From the NCBI GenBank assembly GCA_907165275.2, contig OU015659.1:7792501-7856500 (forward strand): a stretch of DNA of 64,000 nucleotides, given 5' to 3'. This stretch comes from Zygaena filipendulae (lineage: Eukaryota > Arthropoda > Insecta > Lepidoptera > Zygaenidae). The notes under the pieces were generated by a model. The model saw only the letters and a list, made by a program, of their open reading frames with translations, searched no databases and had not been told where the DNA came from. Positions 43,540 to 53,530 of the stretch are shown one piece after another (positions within the stretch are counted from its first letter, which is position 1; each line of letters starts with the position of its first letter). Position numbers and translations under genes: made by a program.

Positions 43540-43778
43540 ATTTTTGTCTCTAGGATTAAATCGGTATTTTGTTATTTTTAGCTTTTTACTTTTGAGTTTT
43601 CGGAAGTCGGTTTTAATTTTTTTGCTAAAAATTTTTACTTGTTTGTTACGCTTTCACGGCTCAGCGGCTCAGCTTATCACCATGAAATTTTGTATAAGTA
43701 AGTACACGTGGTCCGGGGTACAGAAAAGGATATATGGTACTTTAATCCTGGAATTCCAAACCACGTGGAACAGCTAGT
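43540..43778 (-). repeat. GAAGTCGGTT fragment joined to a minus-oriented short repeat
   Basis: GGAAGTCGGTTTTAATTTTT (43601) recalls 155-185; then on plus TTGTTTGTTACGCTTTCACG, CACCATGAAATTTTGTATAA, GGTCCGGGGTACAGAAAAGG, TTTAATCCTGGAATTCC and the end GGAACAGCTAGTT. The 77-codon frame across it is accidental. Confidence 0.6.
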
Positions 43779-44489
43779 TAAAAGAAAAAAATGGACGAAT
43801 TTAATTTACAATTTTTTCATCGATTGAATAATTCGAAACTTTAATCGGAATAAAATAAAAAAAAGACCTTGAGAGGACGCGTGTCTAATGAAAGCAAAAT
43901 AGGTCGAGCAAAAGGCATACATGATAAATGCATTGTCTGCGGAAGATGGAACTGTATTTCTGTTTTGTCTTTTGCTTAGAAACTCGCTCCATACATGTTC
44001 AATACTCAATGCTTTGTGGGGAGCACTTTTAAAAAGTTCTCGAATCTCGAATAAGGCCGGGAGTTGAAATCGGAAGTGACAGAACGGCGCTCCACGACCG
44101 CGTATAGCATCCCTTCCGTCAAGGGGTGTGGTCCAAGTTTACATCTTATAGAATAATCAATTTCTTCTTTAGTTTATGATTTCTGCTATATAACACACAA
44201 AGTTTAGGGGCTAATGGCGTTGACAGTTTACTAGATATGTACATACCAACGGATTGAAATGGATTTGGAATATTCACTACTATACTCCACTACGACCAAA
44301 CAACGTGCAACGTTATAATTTTTGTACATAATATAATAGTTTAAATTTACCGACGGGTTCCGTAGCTTTATAGCAAAAACCTCTGTGTTCTATATCATTC
44401 ATATAATTTTTTTTTAATAATTTCATCCTCGACTTAACTTTTTTTCTGTTAATTGGTAAATATAGCATGAGTGATATTATAATTACCGT
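43779..44489. other. Unassigned stretch
   Basis: No repeat or gene recognised; short minus frames (43806-44009, 44313-44522) lack motifs. Confidence 0.35.
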
Positions 44490-44625
44490 TTCAGGGATTA
44501 GCCTAAACAAACAGACATACACACAAATTTTGATTTTTGTTATAAGTATACCGTATATTCTTTCATATTAGCTGTTATGACATTACAAAGAGACACTTCA
44601 ATTTTATTTATATCAATATTTATAG
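44490..44625 (-). repeat. Partial short interspersed repeat
   Basis: CGTTTCAGGGATTAGCCTAA, CAAACAGACATAC, GTATACCGTATATTCTTTC, ATTAGCTGTTATGACATTAC and ACTTCAATTTTATTTATATC correspond to the second half of 4086-4401. Confidence 0.6.
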
Positions 44626-44897
44626 ATTTTAGCCTATAAATATTGCGTGCAAATACATACCTACCTACCAACAGCTTCTGATATAGATTGTTGAAGTTTT
44701 CTTTTGGTAAGGTTTAGATATCATCGTATTTAGATTTATTAATTTTATTCTCATCTCTTTATTATTATTTATTATTCTCACAATCTTTTAGCAGTTATGG
44801 TTTTATGAAGAAGCAGAAACGGAACGTTAATCTAGTATTCCACTGTCCCAAGTAGACCGCTCATAATATGATAATGAAAAGTTTATTTAAAAAATAC
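44626..44897. other. Unassigned spacer
   Basis: Nothing recognised. Confidence 0.4.
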
Positions 44898-45005
44898 ATC
44901 CTAACTAATATTATAAATGAGAATGAGAGTTTATTTGTTTGTTTGTTACGCTCTCACGGCTTAACGGCTCCACCGAATTCCAAAAAACCGCAGGGCACAG
45001 CTAGT
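44898..45005 (-). repeat. Short interspersed repeat, internally deleted
   Basis: TCCTAACTAATATTATAAAT, TTTGTTTGTTTGTTACGCTC, CACGGCTTAACGGCTCCACC, then directly GAATTCCAAAAAACCGCAGG and GCACAGCTAGT. The middle of the family is missing. A separate plus-oriented copy follows 45 bases later. Confidence 0.75.
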
Positions 45006-45049
45006 GATATAATATTTCAACTGTCACAGTCTTTTTATAAGTTTAATAC

Positions 45050-45262
45050 CTAGCTGTTCCCCAAGTGTCACCCGCATTAATTTCGAAGCTCCCGCGGGAT
45101 TTCCGGGATAAAAGTACCTATCTCTAGTAGTAGTACCTACTATTAGTAATTCTTTTCCGTACCTCTAACATCGCGTATGCAAAATTTTATGTTGATCGGT
45201 TTAGCCGTCGAAGCGTGGAAGCGTGACAAACAAACAAACAAACAAACTCACATTCGTATTAA
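45050..45262 (+). repeat. Short interspersed repeat
   Basis: CTAGCTGTTCCCCAAGTGTC, TCCCGCGGGATTTCCGGGAT, ATGCAAAATTTTATGTTGAT, CGGTTTAGCCGTCGAAGCGT and a CAAA tandem before CTCACATTCGTATTAATTAT. This is the 'GATGATCGG...AACAAACAAACTCACATT' subtype also seen at 53844-54130 and 63174. Confidence 0.75.
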
Positions 45263-46445
45263 TTATTATCAATAAACATAATATTTTCCACATTGTCATT
45301 AGTTAGTAAAAAACTAATATGCCTTCCGTAACTATTTATTTTAAGACGATAAATTATATTAAAAAATCTCTCCTCATATTAAAAAAACATGATTTAAAAA
45401 AAAATAACAATCAAAACTTACAATAAAAGCACTTAAGTCGTACATTAGCGCACTTGAGCCAGTGCATCCACGAATACCCGCTGAAGAGTGTGGTGATCCT
45501 TCCCCCCTTCAGAGACGCGTTCTCACTTATTCTTTCGGGGTTACGCCGTCACTGTTGGAGGCCGCACCGAGCTCATCATTTGCATCCAAATAGCTCCTAT
45601 AAATTTGCTACCCGAATTTTCACCATTCTCTCCGTTCCTTGGGAGCAATTAAATATTTTTTTTTCTCTTACTTCTGGTCGCACGCTCGATTTTCCCTGTG
45701 CGAATAAATTGTGTTCGGTTCCCAGCCAAACTCAACGCCAGTCAGCCTCATTAAATTATTTCGACACACATCTACAACCGCTGTGAGGGCAAATTAAACT
45801 TATAGCCCAGCGCTGTGTAAACAATTATTTCGATTGGATTTTTTTCTTTTGATGACCAAATAATTTCCCTTTTTTTGCTGAAAAAAAAAATTATTAACTT
45901 CAAGCTACAGAAATAAGACACAAAATGATTTCCTTCGTTTTTTTAAAGCAAAAACGAATGAGTAATTAAATTCGTTTGTGTAAAGGTTTAAAAAAACAAC
46001 TGTATTTATTCAGGTATGGTAGGTACTACCTAATATCTCGACTGATACAAGGTAGGTAGGTATATTTCGTTGTTGACTCAAATTAAATTTTCCACCTGGA
46101 CCACTTTGGCCGTTCTCTGTTGAATATAGACGTTTATATCCCAAAACCGATTCATCAGGAAGTCGACAATCGAATTCTTTTCTTGCAATGGATGATTTCT
46201 TGTTATGGAATTCGTTCCGGGCGCGGGCACCGAACTTAGAATTTAATGGCGCGGAAATGATAAGAATTTCAAATATTCCTGTTTTAATACGCGTAGAACA
46301 TTACCTCTATGAAACGGTGCTACTGTATTTACTCGGGAGATTTATAGCTTTTATCAGTGGGAGGATACATGACTTTGTGAATAAAACCCTTCGGAATAAA
46401 ACAATAAGATAAAAACGAATATATAAGGCCAACTACCTATATTTT
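45263..46445. other. Unassigned stretch with a GC-rich open block
   Basis: 45454-45786 stays open for 110 codons on plus but lacks an ATG at the start and has no motif or family resemblance; base composition (CCGTCACTGTTGGAGGCCGC) differs from the AT-rich flanks. It may be conserved non-coding DNA, an exon I cannot identify, or chance. Confidence 0.3.
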
Positions 46446-46475
46446 TTTATTTCATTTATTTATTTATTTATATTA
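46446..46475. repeat. TTTA microsatellite
   Basis: TTTATTTCATTTATTTATTT. Such AT tails often mark LINE 3' ends; here the next sequence GTCAAAGTCAAAAGG hints at one, on the minus strand. Confidence 0.5.
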
Positions 46476-46566
46476 TTATCAAAACGCGTCAAAGTCAAAA
46501 GGTCAAGGCTTTTTAGACTGTATATTTAAATCTCTTATAATGCTTTCTTTTAGTTTAAAAAAGCTA

Positions 46567-46597
46567 TAGGTACCTACCTACCTACCTATACCTACCA
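46567..46597. repeat. TACC/TACCTA tract
   Basis: The densest run of the TAGGTA/TACCTA words that pepper the whole window (TAGGTACCTACCTACCTACC). Confidence 0.7.
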
Positions 46598-46661
46598 AAG
46601 AATGCCACTAATTCCATGCCTCCTCATAGGTACTCCGCGAAAGTTTGGGGGTAGTTTCAGT

Positions 46662-46711
46662 AAAAATTGTCGCACATGTAGTTTCCATAGAATGCACATG
46701 TGACAATTTTT
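46662..46711. repeat. Stable short hairpin
   Basis: AAAAATTGTCGCACATGT (46662-46679) pairs with ACATGTGACAATTTTT (46696-46711) with one unpaired or mismatched position around a 16-base loop. A second inverted pair TGACAGCTGAC / GTCAGCTCGGTGTCA follows at 46713-46745. Could be a relic of a small inverted-repeat element; a hairpin RNA is possible but unsupported. Confidence 0.55.
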
Positions 46712-46766
46712 ATGACAGCTGACAGTTACCGTCAGCTCGGTGTCAACCCGATACGCACACATGCAC

Positions 46767-47401
46767 TGAGGTCCGTTTATATCTACAGGCATTGAGCGTG
46801 CCAGAAAGGGTCCGTGGCAGAAAAAATAATATTCTCTTATTCAGTGTATTTATATCTATCGTAATACACGGTCATGCAGACGCCGACAGACACCGGCGAG
46901 TATTTTTAGTCTGCGCGGTTAATTTCTGGTACGTGTCTGAGGCTATATGCCGAGCAGTGTGAACAATTTATAATTTATTTATTTAATTAATTAAATATAA
47001 AGTTTTTGTACTTTATATATTTTTTAAAAGTTCTAAAAAACCTTTCTATAGAACATCGGAATCGTGTAGATGTCTTTTGTAAATAACGGTATCTTTATCA
47101 GTTACTGCCCCGACACGTTTCGGGTACGCTCAGATGTAAATAAACGGTGTCTGGCCACGGAACGTGTAAATATAAGAAGAGCTGCAAATGTTGTACAAAA
47201 TGTATGCAAAGCGGCGCTCTTTTTAGTTGGTCATTGAAAATGCCGCAGCCGGCCAACGCGCGCGCCGAGTTCGACTCCACAGCGAGGCTCGGCGCCCCCA
47301 GGAGCGCTGCGCCCGCGTGCAACGCACACCCTGCACCATAGGTAAAGACGCCTCTGTCTGGCACGCTCAATGTCTGTAGATATATATATAAACGGACCTC
47401 A
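46767..47401. mobile_element. 635-bp TIR element carrying a hAT-like end
   Basis: TGAGGTCCGTTTATATCTAC then AGGCATTGAGCGTGCCAGA at the left is inverted at 47354-47401 (TCTGGCACGCTCAATGTCTG, TAGATATATATATAAACGGACCTCA), giving about 40-base terminal repeats. Just inside the right repeat, CACCCTGCACCATAGGTAAA then GACGCCTCTG matches the right end of the hAT-like MITE at 26168-26413. The 47220-47340 interior is very GC-rich (GGCCAACGCGCGCGCCGAGT). Open frames of 64 and 90 codons there reflect GC content. No clear target duplication. Confidence 0.65.
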
Positions 47402-48270
47402 ACACGTGTACGTAGAAATCATCAGCCGTCTTTACTTGTGGAAAAGCACTTGAATCAGTTCATTTGTATATTTAAAAAGACTGTAGTGTGTCACTGAGCT
47501 GAGCTGCCTATACAGTAAGTAATTCTACAATTGAAAATATGATTACACTAAACGAGTGTGAAATCGTTTAATACATTGTAGATGTCGTGTTAATCTCATT
47601 CCGCATGAGTAAATTACAAGATCGAGGCGACGTCGCTGGCCGGCCGCCAAATAGCCGGTCGCATCATCGACCGCGATTCAGCACCGATGAAATATTTTCT
47701 TTGATTCCCCCTTTGCTGGCGACGCAAATGTTTTTAATAACTTTGCATTTGTACAGTGAGGCCTTACTGTATCATATTGCTATATTATTATTTGTTGCGA
47801 TAAAAAAAACAGATCAGATTTTTTCTTTTGGAACGTAATTTTTTTTTTTTGAGGCCAGGCCTTAATTAGTGTCATAGCAACAGGAGCGCTGCATTAGCGA
47901 CCCGCGACGGCGTGGCAGCTACGATCGCGAGTGCGAACTTGAAGAGTCATTCGCTACAGTATGTATATAGTTTACATAAAAATTATGCGTACACGTTTTC
48001 AGAGGTAGGCACCTACAGAGAAGGACATAGAATACTTTAAATCACGAAATTTCCGTTAAACTTTATTAAATTAATTTTTTTTTTAATTTCAAGGTGCATG
48101 TATCAACGTGTAAAACGTGCAATAAGTCACACTCTTGGTTGCAATATCATCGTGTTAGCAACCTAACGAATTAACTCAATCCACAATCCACATAAATTGT
48201 GAGTGCAATGTAACGCGTTACGTATACATAATTATCACTTCAAAATTTATTTTTATCAAATGTTATCACA
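47402..48270. other. Unassigned stretch with two GC-rich patches
   Basis: 47620-47690 (GGCGACGTCGCTGGCCGGCC) and 47880-47940 (GACCCGCGACGGCGTGGCAG) are unique. A decayed minus-oriented short-repeat piece lies at 47970-48055 (GTACACGTTTTCAGAGGTAG, AGAGAAGGACATAGAATAC). Confidence 0.35.
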
Positions 48271-48755
48271 ATCTATACTTATAATAAAACTGAAGAGAGG
48301 TCAATTCTGTACATCGAATATATATTAAAAATTAATATTGGAGAATATTGATCGATACTGATGCCAAAAATGCAATTAGTAAATTTTTTGTCTGTCTGTC
48401 TGTCTGTCTGTATGTGCGCGCATGGGTCAAAAACTACTGAAGGGATTTTAACCAAACTTGGTACGATTGTAGTCCATACTCCTGGGCAGGTTATAGGCTA
48501 TATAACATAACGCTAAGACACATAGGAGCTGAGCAGTGACGATAAATTTGAAGCAAGTCGGATGAAAATGCGCTTTCGAGCTCTTATCCTCGCATACGTT
48601 TACTCAATCACGCAAAAACGGCTGAACGGATTTGGATGAAATTTGTCATGCATGTTGTCAGGGGTACAGAGAAGGACATAGAGTACTTTTTATCCCGGAA
48701 TTCCCGCGGGAACTCTGAAATTACCGCGGGTGAAACCGCGGGACACAGCTAGTTA
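48271..48755 (-). repeat. Composite short repeat: GTCTG-rich head joined to a near-consensus copy
   Basis: 48271-48598 is a different repeat type (CTATACTTATAATAAAACTG, a GTCTG run at 48388-48411, CTACTGAAGGGATTTTAACC). From 48599 it switches to the common family on minus: CTCAATCACGCAAAAACGGC, GGATTTGGATGAAATTTGTC, GTTGTCAGGGGTACAGAGAA, TTCCCGCGGGAA (48701-48712) and GCGGGACACAGCTAGTTAG. Confidence 0.75.
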
Positions 48756-49920
48756 GTAATAAATTTGGAAAATTTCATTTCGAATAAAAGTTCTTTCATA
48801 GGTCTCACCTCGATGTTTATTTAATTACTTAAATGACTATGACCTAATACACAAAAATTGGTTGTGATTATTTTATACCAAACTAACTTTATTTTTAGTC
48901 ACATTCTAATTGCGCTCCTATCCCTATATAGGTATGTGATCCTATAAATATTTTCTAAAACAAAATTTTTGAAAACTTTTCAAATTGCGCTACTTGATGA
49001 TTTTGAAGATGAGACAAAATATGATCATGCTAGAAGGGCTGTTTTGATGAGGCAAGTGTGTAAATGACCTTCCGAAACCCAAGTTCTTGCTGTAATAATG
49101 CCAGCGATATACCTACCTACGTAATAGTTGAGGCCTTATACTTACCGCGTGTTAATAATGTTACTGTCAATGTTACCTCGTACCCCGTGATGTGGGTCGA
49201 AAGGGTTCGAATGGCGTGTCGTGATTAGGTTTCCGCAACCAGTTTTTCACCTCAGTGTTACCTTCCCAAGGAATGTTGAACTCATATAGAGCCCATCAAC
49301 GCCAGCTATAATATGGCTGGAGAAAAAAATCAGGCTGGTTTACAATATGCCTGTTTTTTTTTTTCAATTAAAAATCAAGATTGTTTACGGATGCGTTTAT
49401 TTCTATAGGTTATTAAAATTAGGAAATCTTATTAGGTCTTTTTTTTCAACGACAGAGCGTCATCAAGTATAAGCAACTAATTTTCTTTCAAAGTTATACT
49501 ATAAATCATTTATATAATGTGTCCTATAAAGTCACTCATTGTCGTAAACAAACCATGATAGATTAACAACTCTGTTGTAGCATGTCATAGTCCAGCTGAA
49601 TATTGCTGTTCTTATCGATCTTAAGCGGCATTGTCCCAAATATTATTAATAATATAGGAATTTAGCTCTATTTTCATTCCTTGGGGAGAGTTAGGTATCT
49701 TCCAATAATACGGGGTGGTCTACCCACACTGCTATGTCAACGTTAATTTTATGATATAAAACTCAAATTACTTTTACTTTTGCTGATCATTTCTTTCAGA
49801 AACACTTATTGAGTTATTTCTTTGAAGTAATATTTAGGTTTAGCTAGGTTAGGCATTTTTTGTCTCTATTCCAATTTTTTACTGAGAGAGTAGGTAGGTA
49901 TAAAGATTCGTTCGTAAACT
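48756..49920. other. Unassigned stretch
   Basis: No frame, repeat or hairpin recognised. 49170-49290 is slightly GC-richer. Confidence 0.35.
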
Positions 49921-50202
49921 TTTTTATTTTATTTATTTTATTTATTTTGTATTCGGGAAGACAAAAGGTTATTATCTCTATTACTTATAGATTATAAAAA
50001 CAATGACAATATTACATTAACCAACGAAGTCTCCACTATTACGTAACACACAGATAGTTATTATTTACTAATTACTAATATTTACTATTATTTACTAATA
50101 TTTTCGGTTTCTACTTTTGCGGTGCGAAAGCAATGATATCAACTTAAACAATAACAATAATTATTCAAACAAACAATTGAACTTAATATGAACTTAAACA
50201 AA

Positions 50203-50841
50203 CTACAGTATCGCTGCGATTTTGGAGATAAAAATTGGCAAAGATAAATGGAAAATATCTACCTCGCATAATTTCTCATTATATTGAGTGCAGGCTCTAC
50301 GGAGGAACAAGTTAGCTGAATAATTAGTTTTGGATATAGGAACACAGAAAACAGATTTCTTACGAGACGTTGGCCTGCCACATCTGAATTGAATATTCTC
50401 TAGTAAAAAGGGTGTAAGAACTTTATTTCTTATGATATTAAAAAGAAAGATTTGATCCCTAATTGCTCGACGTCTTTGTAAGGAAACGATATTATCTATT
50501 GAGAATGATGGAAATCTATACCGCAAAATTTTTATAAACTTAAGCTGAACCCTTTCAACCAAATTGATGTAAAACTCATATTGAGGATTCCATACAGTGC
50601 TAGCATACTCAAGCATCGACCGAACAAAGCTATTATAAAGCATAATCAAAGTTGAAGGCCTATCAAAATCTTTACTTACTCTCGTTATGAATCCTAGCAT
50701 TTTAAAAGCCTTGGAAGAAATTTTTAACAAATGTGTATCGAAAATCAGTTTGGAATCCAATATTACTCCCAAGTCTCGCACCTCAGACTGTCTACTAATT
50801 GTAAAACCATTAATGGCGTAGGGATACTTAATAGGATTTTC
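50203..50841 (-). pseudogene. LINE reverse-transcriptase C-terminal region (Jockey/CR1-like)
   Basis: This is the longest credible coding stretch in the window, about 212 codons of LINE sequence open to a natural stop. On minus it reads YPYAINGFTIS, SEVRDLGVILDSKLIFDTH, MLEYASTVWNPQY, FPSFSIDNIVSLQRRRAIRD, QIFLFNIIRNK. The 'RDLGVILDS' and 'LEYxSxVWxP' phrases are the conserved post-catalytic motifs of LINE polymerases. Before the interruption, 51527-51439 reads VNRIVYKVYCRNN and KCNVISFSRK, which belongs immediately upstream of YPYAING. The catalytic YxDD region, endonuclease and ORF1 are absent, so it is dead by truncation. The open frame suggests a fairly recent copy. The apparent start Met at 50877 lies in the inserted repeat and is not the real start. 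Confidence 0.85.
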
Positions 50842-51437
50842 ACACCACATGCTCGACAATGCCGAATTATATGTCATGTAAACCTTACCGAAAGCAAGAC
50901 ATTATATCTCTTGACTTTAGCCGGGTTATAATGTTCTATTGAATTTCATTATAACCCGCTGGTCAATAATGTGATTTTCACTTTCATAATTCTTATTGCT
51001 ATGTCCATAACGTCTCATTTCGCTAAACAGAATGTGTTCTCAGCGGGCGCGGCCAACTCGATTTTCGAAGACCGAAGCCGTGGCCCACTAGATTCGCAGT
51101 GAGACGAACTTCATTTGTTTGGCCAATCGAGTAGGCCACGCCAGCTGAAAGAAGTGGCTATATAGGATCTACTAAGCCTGGTTTTTTATTGTCTCGCATT
51201 ATGTGAGAAAAGTAGAGTATACACCACAGGGATAAAACTGTTTTTTTCTTGGGCGCTTGAATCCCTCACCGCACTCAGGACTCAATCTTAATTCCCTCCC
51301 TTTGGTCGGGAATTAACTTATAACACCCTCGCTGCGCTCGGGAGTTAAATTTGGAGTCCTTCGTTATGTTCAGGATTCAATGTAGCGCCCGTGACATAAA
51401 ACAGTGCTTTATCCCCTTGGTGTATAATCTACTATTA
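50842..51437 (-). mobile_element. 596-bp repeat unit inserted in the LINE, inverted copy of the 20757 arm
   Basis: On minus it reads AGTAGATTATACACCAAGGG ... GTCGAGCATGTGGTGT and matches 20757-21349 with only a handful of differences (TTTGACAAAC versus TTGGCCAAAC, GTGCAGTGAGG versus GTGCGGTGAGG). It splits the LINE frame between SRKI and NPIKYPY, proving that this unit moves on its own. It contains the internal inverted repeat ends (51190-51430) and the GGGTTATAATG hairpin. Target duplication not resolved. Confidence 0.8.
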
Positions 51438-51527
51438 TCTTACGCGAAAAGGATATGACATTACATTTATCAATATTGATTTGCAAAGAATTATTTCTGC
51501 AATAAACTTTGTAAACTATTCGATTTA

Positions 51528-51775
51528 CTAGCTGTGCCCCGCGGTTTCACCCGCATGAAAGGTTTTTATACAATAACTTTTTTTTTCCGAGATCCGATTT
51601 CAATGAAACAAAGCCGATATGTAGCTCCAGGTTAAGCTTAATCTACCTGTGAAGATCGCATGACAATCAGTTCAGTAGATGCGGAGATTATCGCGAACAG
51701 ACAGACAGACAGAAAAGAATTTTAAAAACTTTTTTTTTGGGCTTGTTTACTCTTCTTTTATCACCCCTCTCAATT
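51528..51775 (+). repeat. Short interspersed repeat, GTTCAGTAGATGCGGAGATT type
   Basis: ACTAGCTGTGCCCCGCGGTT head, TTTTTTTTTCCGAGATCCGA, AAACAAAGCCGATATGTAGC, TCCAGGTTAAGCTTAATCTA, ATGACAATCAGTTCAGTAG, CGCGAACAGACAGACAGACA. The most complete copy of this subtype; its head joins directly to the truncated LINE. Confidence 0.75.
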
Positions 51776-51879
51776 TTAGGTAAAAATATTTAATGTACAG
51801 TATCGCGTGTCTACTCTTTTATTATGGTATAGATTACGTAGATGTAATAAAATAGCTTGAGGTTTTATCAGCGGCGTCA

Positions 51880-52095
51880 ATTTCGGAATTCCCGCACAGA
51901 CCTTCTTATACCGGGATTAAAATACTTTATCTTCTATTCCAATTAGACCTAAATTACTCTGCAAAAAAATATTTGTCATTACAATAGCAATAATAAAATA
52001 ACAATTCAATAGAATTGGTATTCCCGCGGGAGCTCTTTGTTCCGAGATAAAAATATTCTATGTAGCATGGTTTCAGTGTAGGTACCTAATACAAG
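51880..52095 (+). repeat. Decayed short interspersed repeat pieces
   Basis: GCGTCAATTTCGGAATTCCC, CCGGGATTAAAATACTTTAT and, after a gap, ATTCCCGCGGGAGCTC, GAGATAAAAATATTCTATGT. At least two degraded modules of the common family. Confidence 0.5.
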
Positions 52096-52119
52096 AATCG
52101 ATTCAGTGGTTACATAGAT

Positions 52120-52330
52120 TATTTTATTTATTTTATTTAAAGAACTTTATTGCACATTACGTACAAAAGGCGGACTTAATGCCTAAGGCATTCTCTACCA
52201 GTCAACCTTTTAGATTACCTAATATCCCTACAACTAAACTTACCTCTTTACCTCTTTATAGGTATCCATAACTTAATTGAGCTGCAAACAAATATACAAA
52301 CATCCTACGTTTAAATTCGACTAGCGTTTA
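52120..52330 (-). repeat. LINE 3' end
   Basis: On minus it ends ATGCCTTAGGCATTAAGTCC, GCCTTTTGTACGTAATGTGC, AATAAAGTTCTTTAAATAAA and further AAATAAAT repeats. This is a familiar lepidopteran LINE 3' end with polyadenylation signal and AT tail. Coding sequence is not retained. Confidence 0.7.
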
Positions 52331-52608
52331 CAAGAAAGAGGATCTCCGGTTAAAATGCGGATAAATGGGAGTCGGGAGAAATTTTTCCGATAATTTAGAT
52401 TCGATTCACAGCAAGCGATGGCCTGTAATAAATAAAGTGCAGCTCCCAGTGAGTCTCGCTTCAGTCAGGGCGAGTCAGCATCGGATATGTCGTATCAATA
52501 ATTGAAAAAAAAATTAAAAAAATTGGTGCTTTATCATAAGTCTAGACTCTAGATTATAATTTCAAGAATCGCGGGTTGGATTTTCTTCGGGGAAACACGT
52601 ATCCGCAA
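52331..52608. other. Unassigned spacer
   Basis: Nothing recognised; 52560-52605 may be another decayed repeat end (GAATCGCGGGTTGGATT). Confidence 0.35.
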
Positions 52609-52892
52609 ATGCGAAAGTGAGTTTGTTTGTTTGTTACGCTTTCACGCCTTAACGGCTGAACCGATCATCATGAAATTTTGCTTACACGTTTTCAGAGGTC
52701 AGAGAAGGACATAGGGTACTTCTGAACCCGGAACTCCCACGGGAACTCTGAAATTACCACGGGTGAAACTAGATTCAATTCTGCATACTAACGTACCAAG
52801 GTAGGTAGTAAGTACCTACTTTTATCTAGAAATACTTACCCGCGGGATCTCCGAAATTAACGCGGGTGAAATCGCGGGGAACAGCTAGTTGT
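52609..52892 (-). repeat. Two minus-oriented short interspersed repeat pieces
   Basis: 52609-52772: ATGCGAAAGTGAGTTTGTTT, TTACGCTTTCACGCCTTAAC, CCGATCATCATGAAATTTTG, GGAACTCCCACGGGAACTCT and GGGTGAAAC. 52838-52892: CCCGCGGGATCTCCGAAATT, AACGCGGGTGAAATCGCGGG and GAACAGCTAGTTG. Possibly one copy with an insertion between. Confidence 0.7.
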
Positions 52893-53241
52893 ATAATTAT
52901 AGGATACATTTATTACATTATCTTAATATACGTTCCAACGTATAGATATAAATAATACTAAAATTAAAACCAAATTAAATAAATAAAATCTAAAAATTTG
53001 GTTGCTTTACATTTATTTTTTTGTGAAAATATGTATTTTGGGATCATCGCAAAAACCCGATTTCTTCGATTATTATACTACACACATTATTCAACGTACG
53101 CTTCGTTTCTCTCTCAGCGATAACGAGGCACCGCGATATCTTTTGTTCACAAAATTAGTATTTAACCGACGCTTACTTACCTACTAAACTAGCAGGCTCA
53201 CGGTAACACCAACGTGAATTTTTGGAACTCTTATATAATTT
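52893..53241. other. Unassigned stretch
   Basis: AT-rich; no feature. Confidence 0.35.
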
Positions 53242-53530
53242 ACTAGCTATCCCGCACGGTTTCATCCGCGGTAATTTCGGAGTTCCCGCGGGAATTCCGG
53301 GAAAAAGTCCTCTATGTCCTTCTTTGTACCCCTGACAATAGATTATGGTGATTAGCTGCTCCCCGCATTAATTACGGAGTTCCCGCGGGAATTCCGGGAT
53401 AAAACTATCCTATCTTTTAAGTTGGGCCAAATTATAACATAGTGACCAAATTTCATTATTATCGATTTAGTAGTTTAGGAGTCCATCGCGGACAAACTAC
53501 GTGACGCGTAATTTACCTATACATATATAT
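53242..53530 (+). repeat. Short interspersed repeat, double-module type
   Basis: ACTAGCTATCCCGCACGG head, TTCCCGCGGGAA at 53283 and 53380, GATTAGCTGCTCCCCGCATT between them, then CTATCCTATCTTTTAAGTTG and GTCCATCGCGGACAAACTAC. It is the sister of unit 1 of the 37734-38452 trio, so the double module is an inherited subfamily trait. Confidence 0.8.

Larger units (their letters stand above)
49921..51527 (-). mobile_element. 5'-truncated LINE, interrupted by another repeat
   Basis: On minus the element enters at 51527 in the middle of reverse transcriptase and is interrupted from 51437 to 50842. It resumes at 50841, runs to its stop at 50203 and continues through a 3' untranslated region to a tail of AAAATAAAT-type repeats (about 49921-49952). 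It is truncated at its own 5' side by the short repeat at 51528. The inserted block is described separately. Confidence 0.8.

Noticed and set aside
45454..45786. 110-codon open frame in a GC-rich block
   Set aside because: No ATG at the start, no motif, no family resemblance; GC-rich sequence lowers stop frequency. Kept only as an unassigned block.
47098..47370. 64- and 90-codon overlapping frames as a gene
   Set aside because: Both strands are open because the interior of the inverted-repeat element is GC-rich; no motif on either.
50203..50877. Intact host gene on minus starting at 50877
   Set aside because: Its first residues come from the inserted repeat; the body is a LINE polymerase tail that continues past the insertion at 51439.
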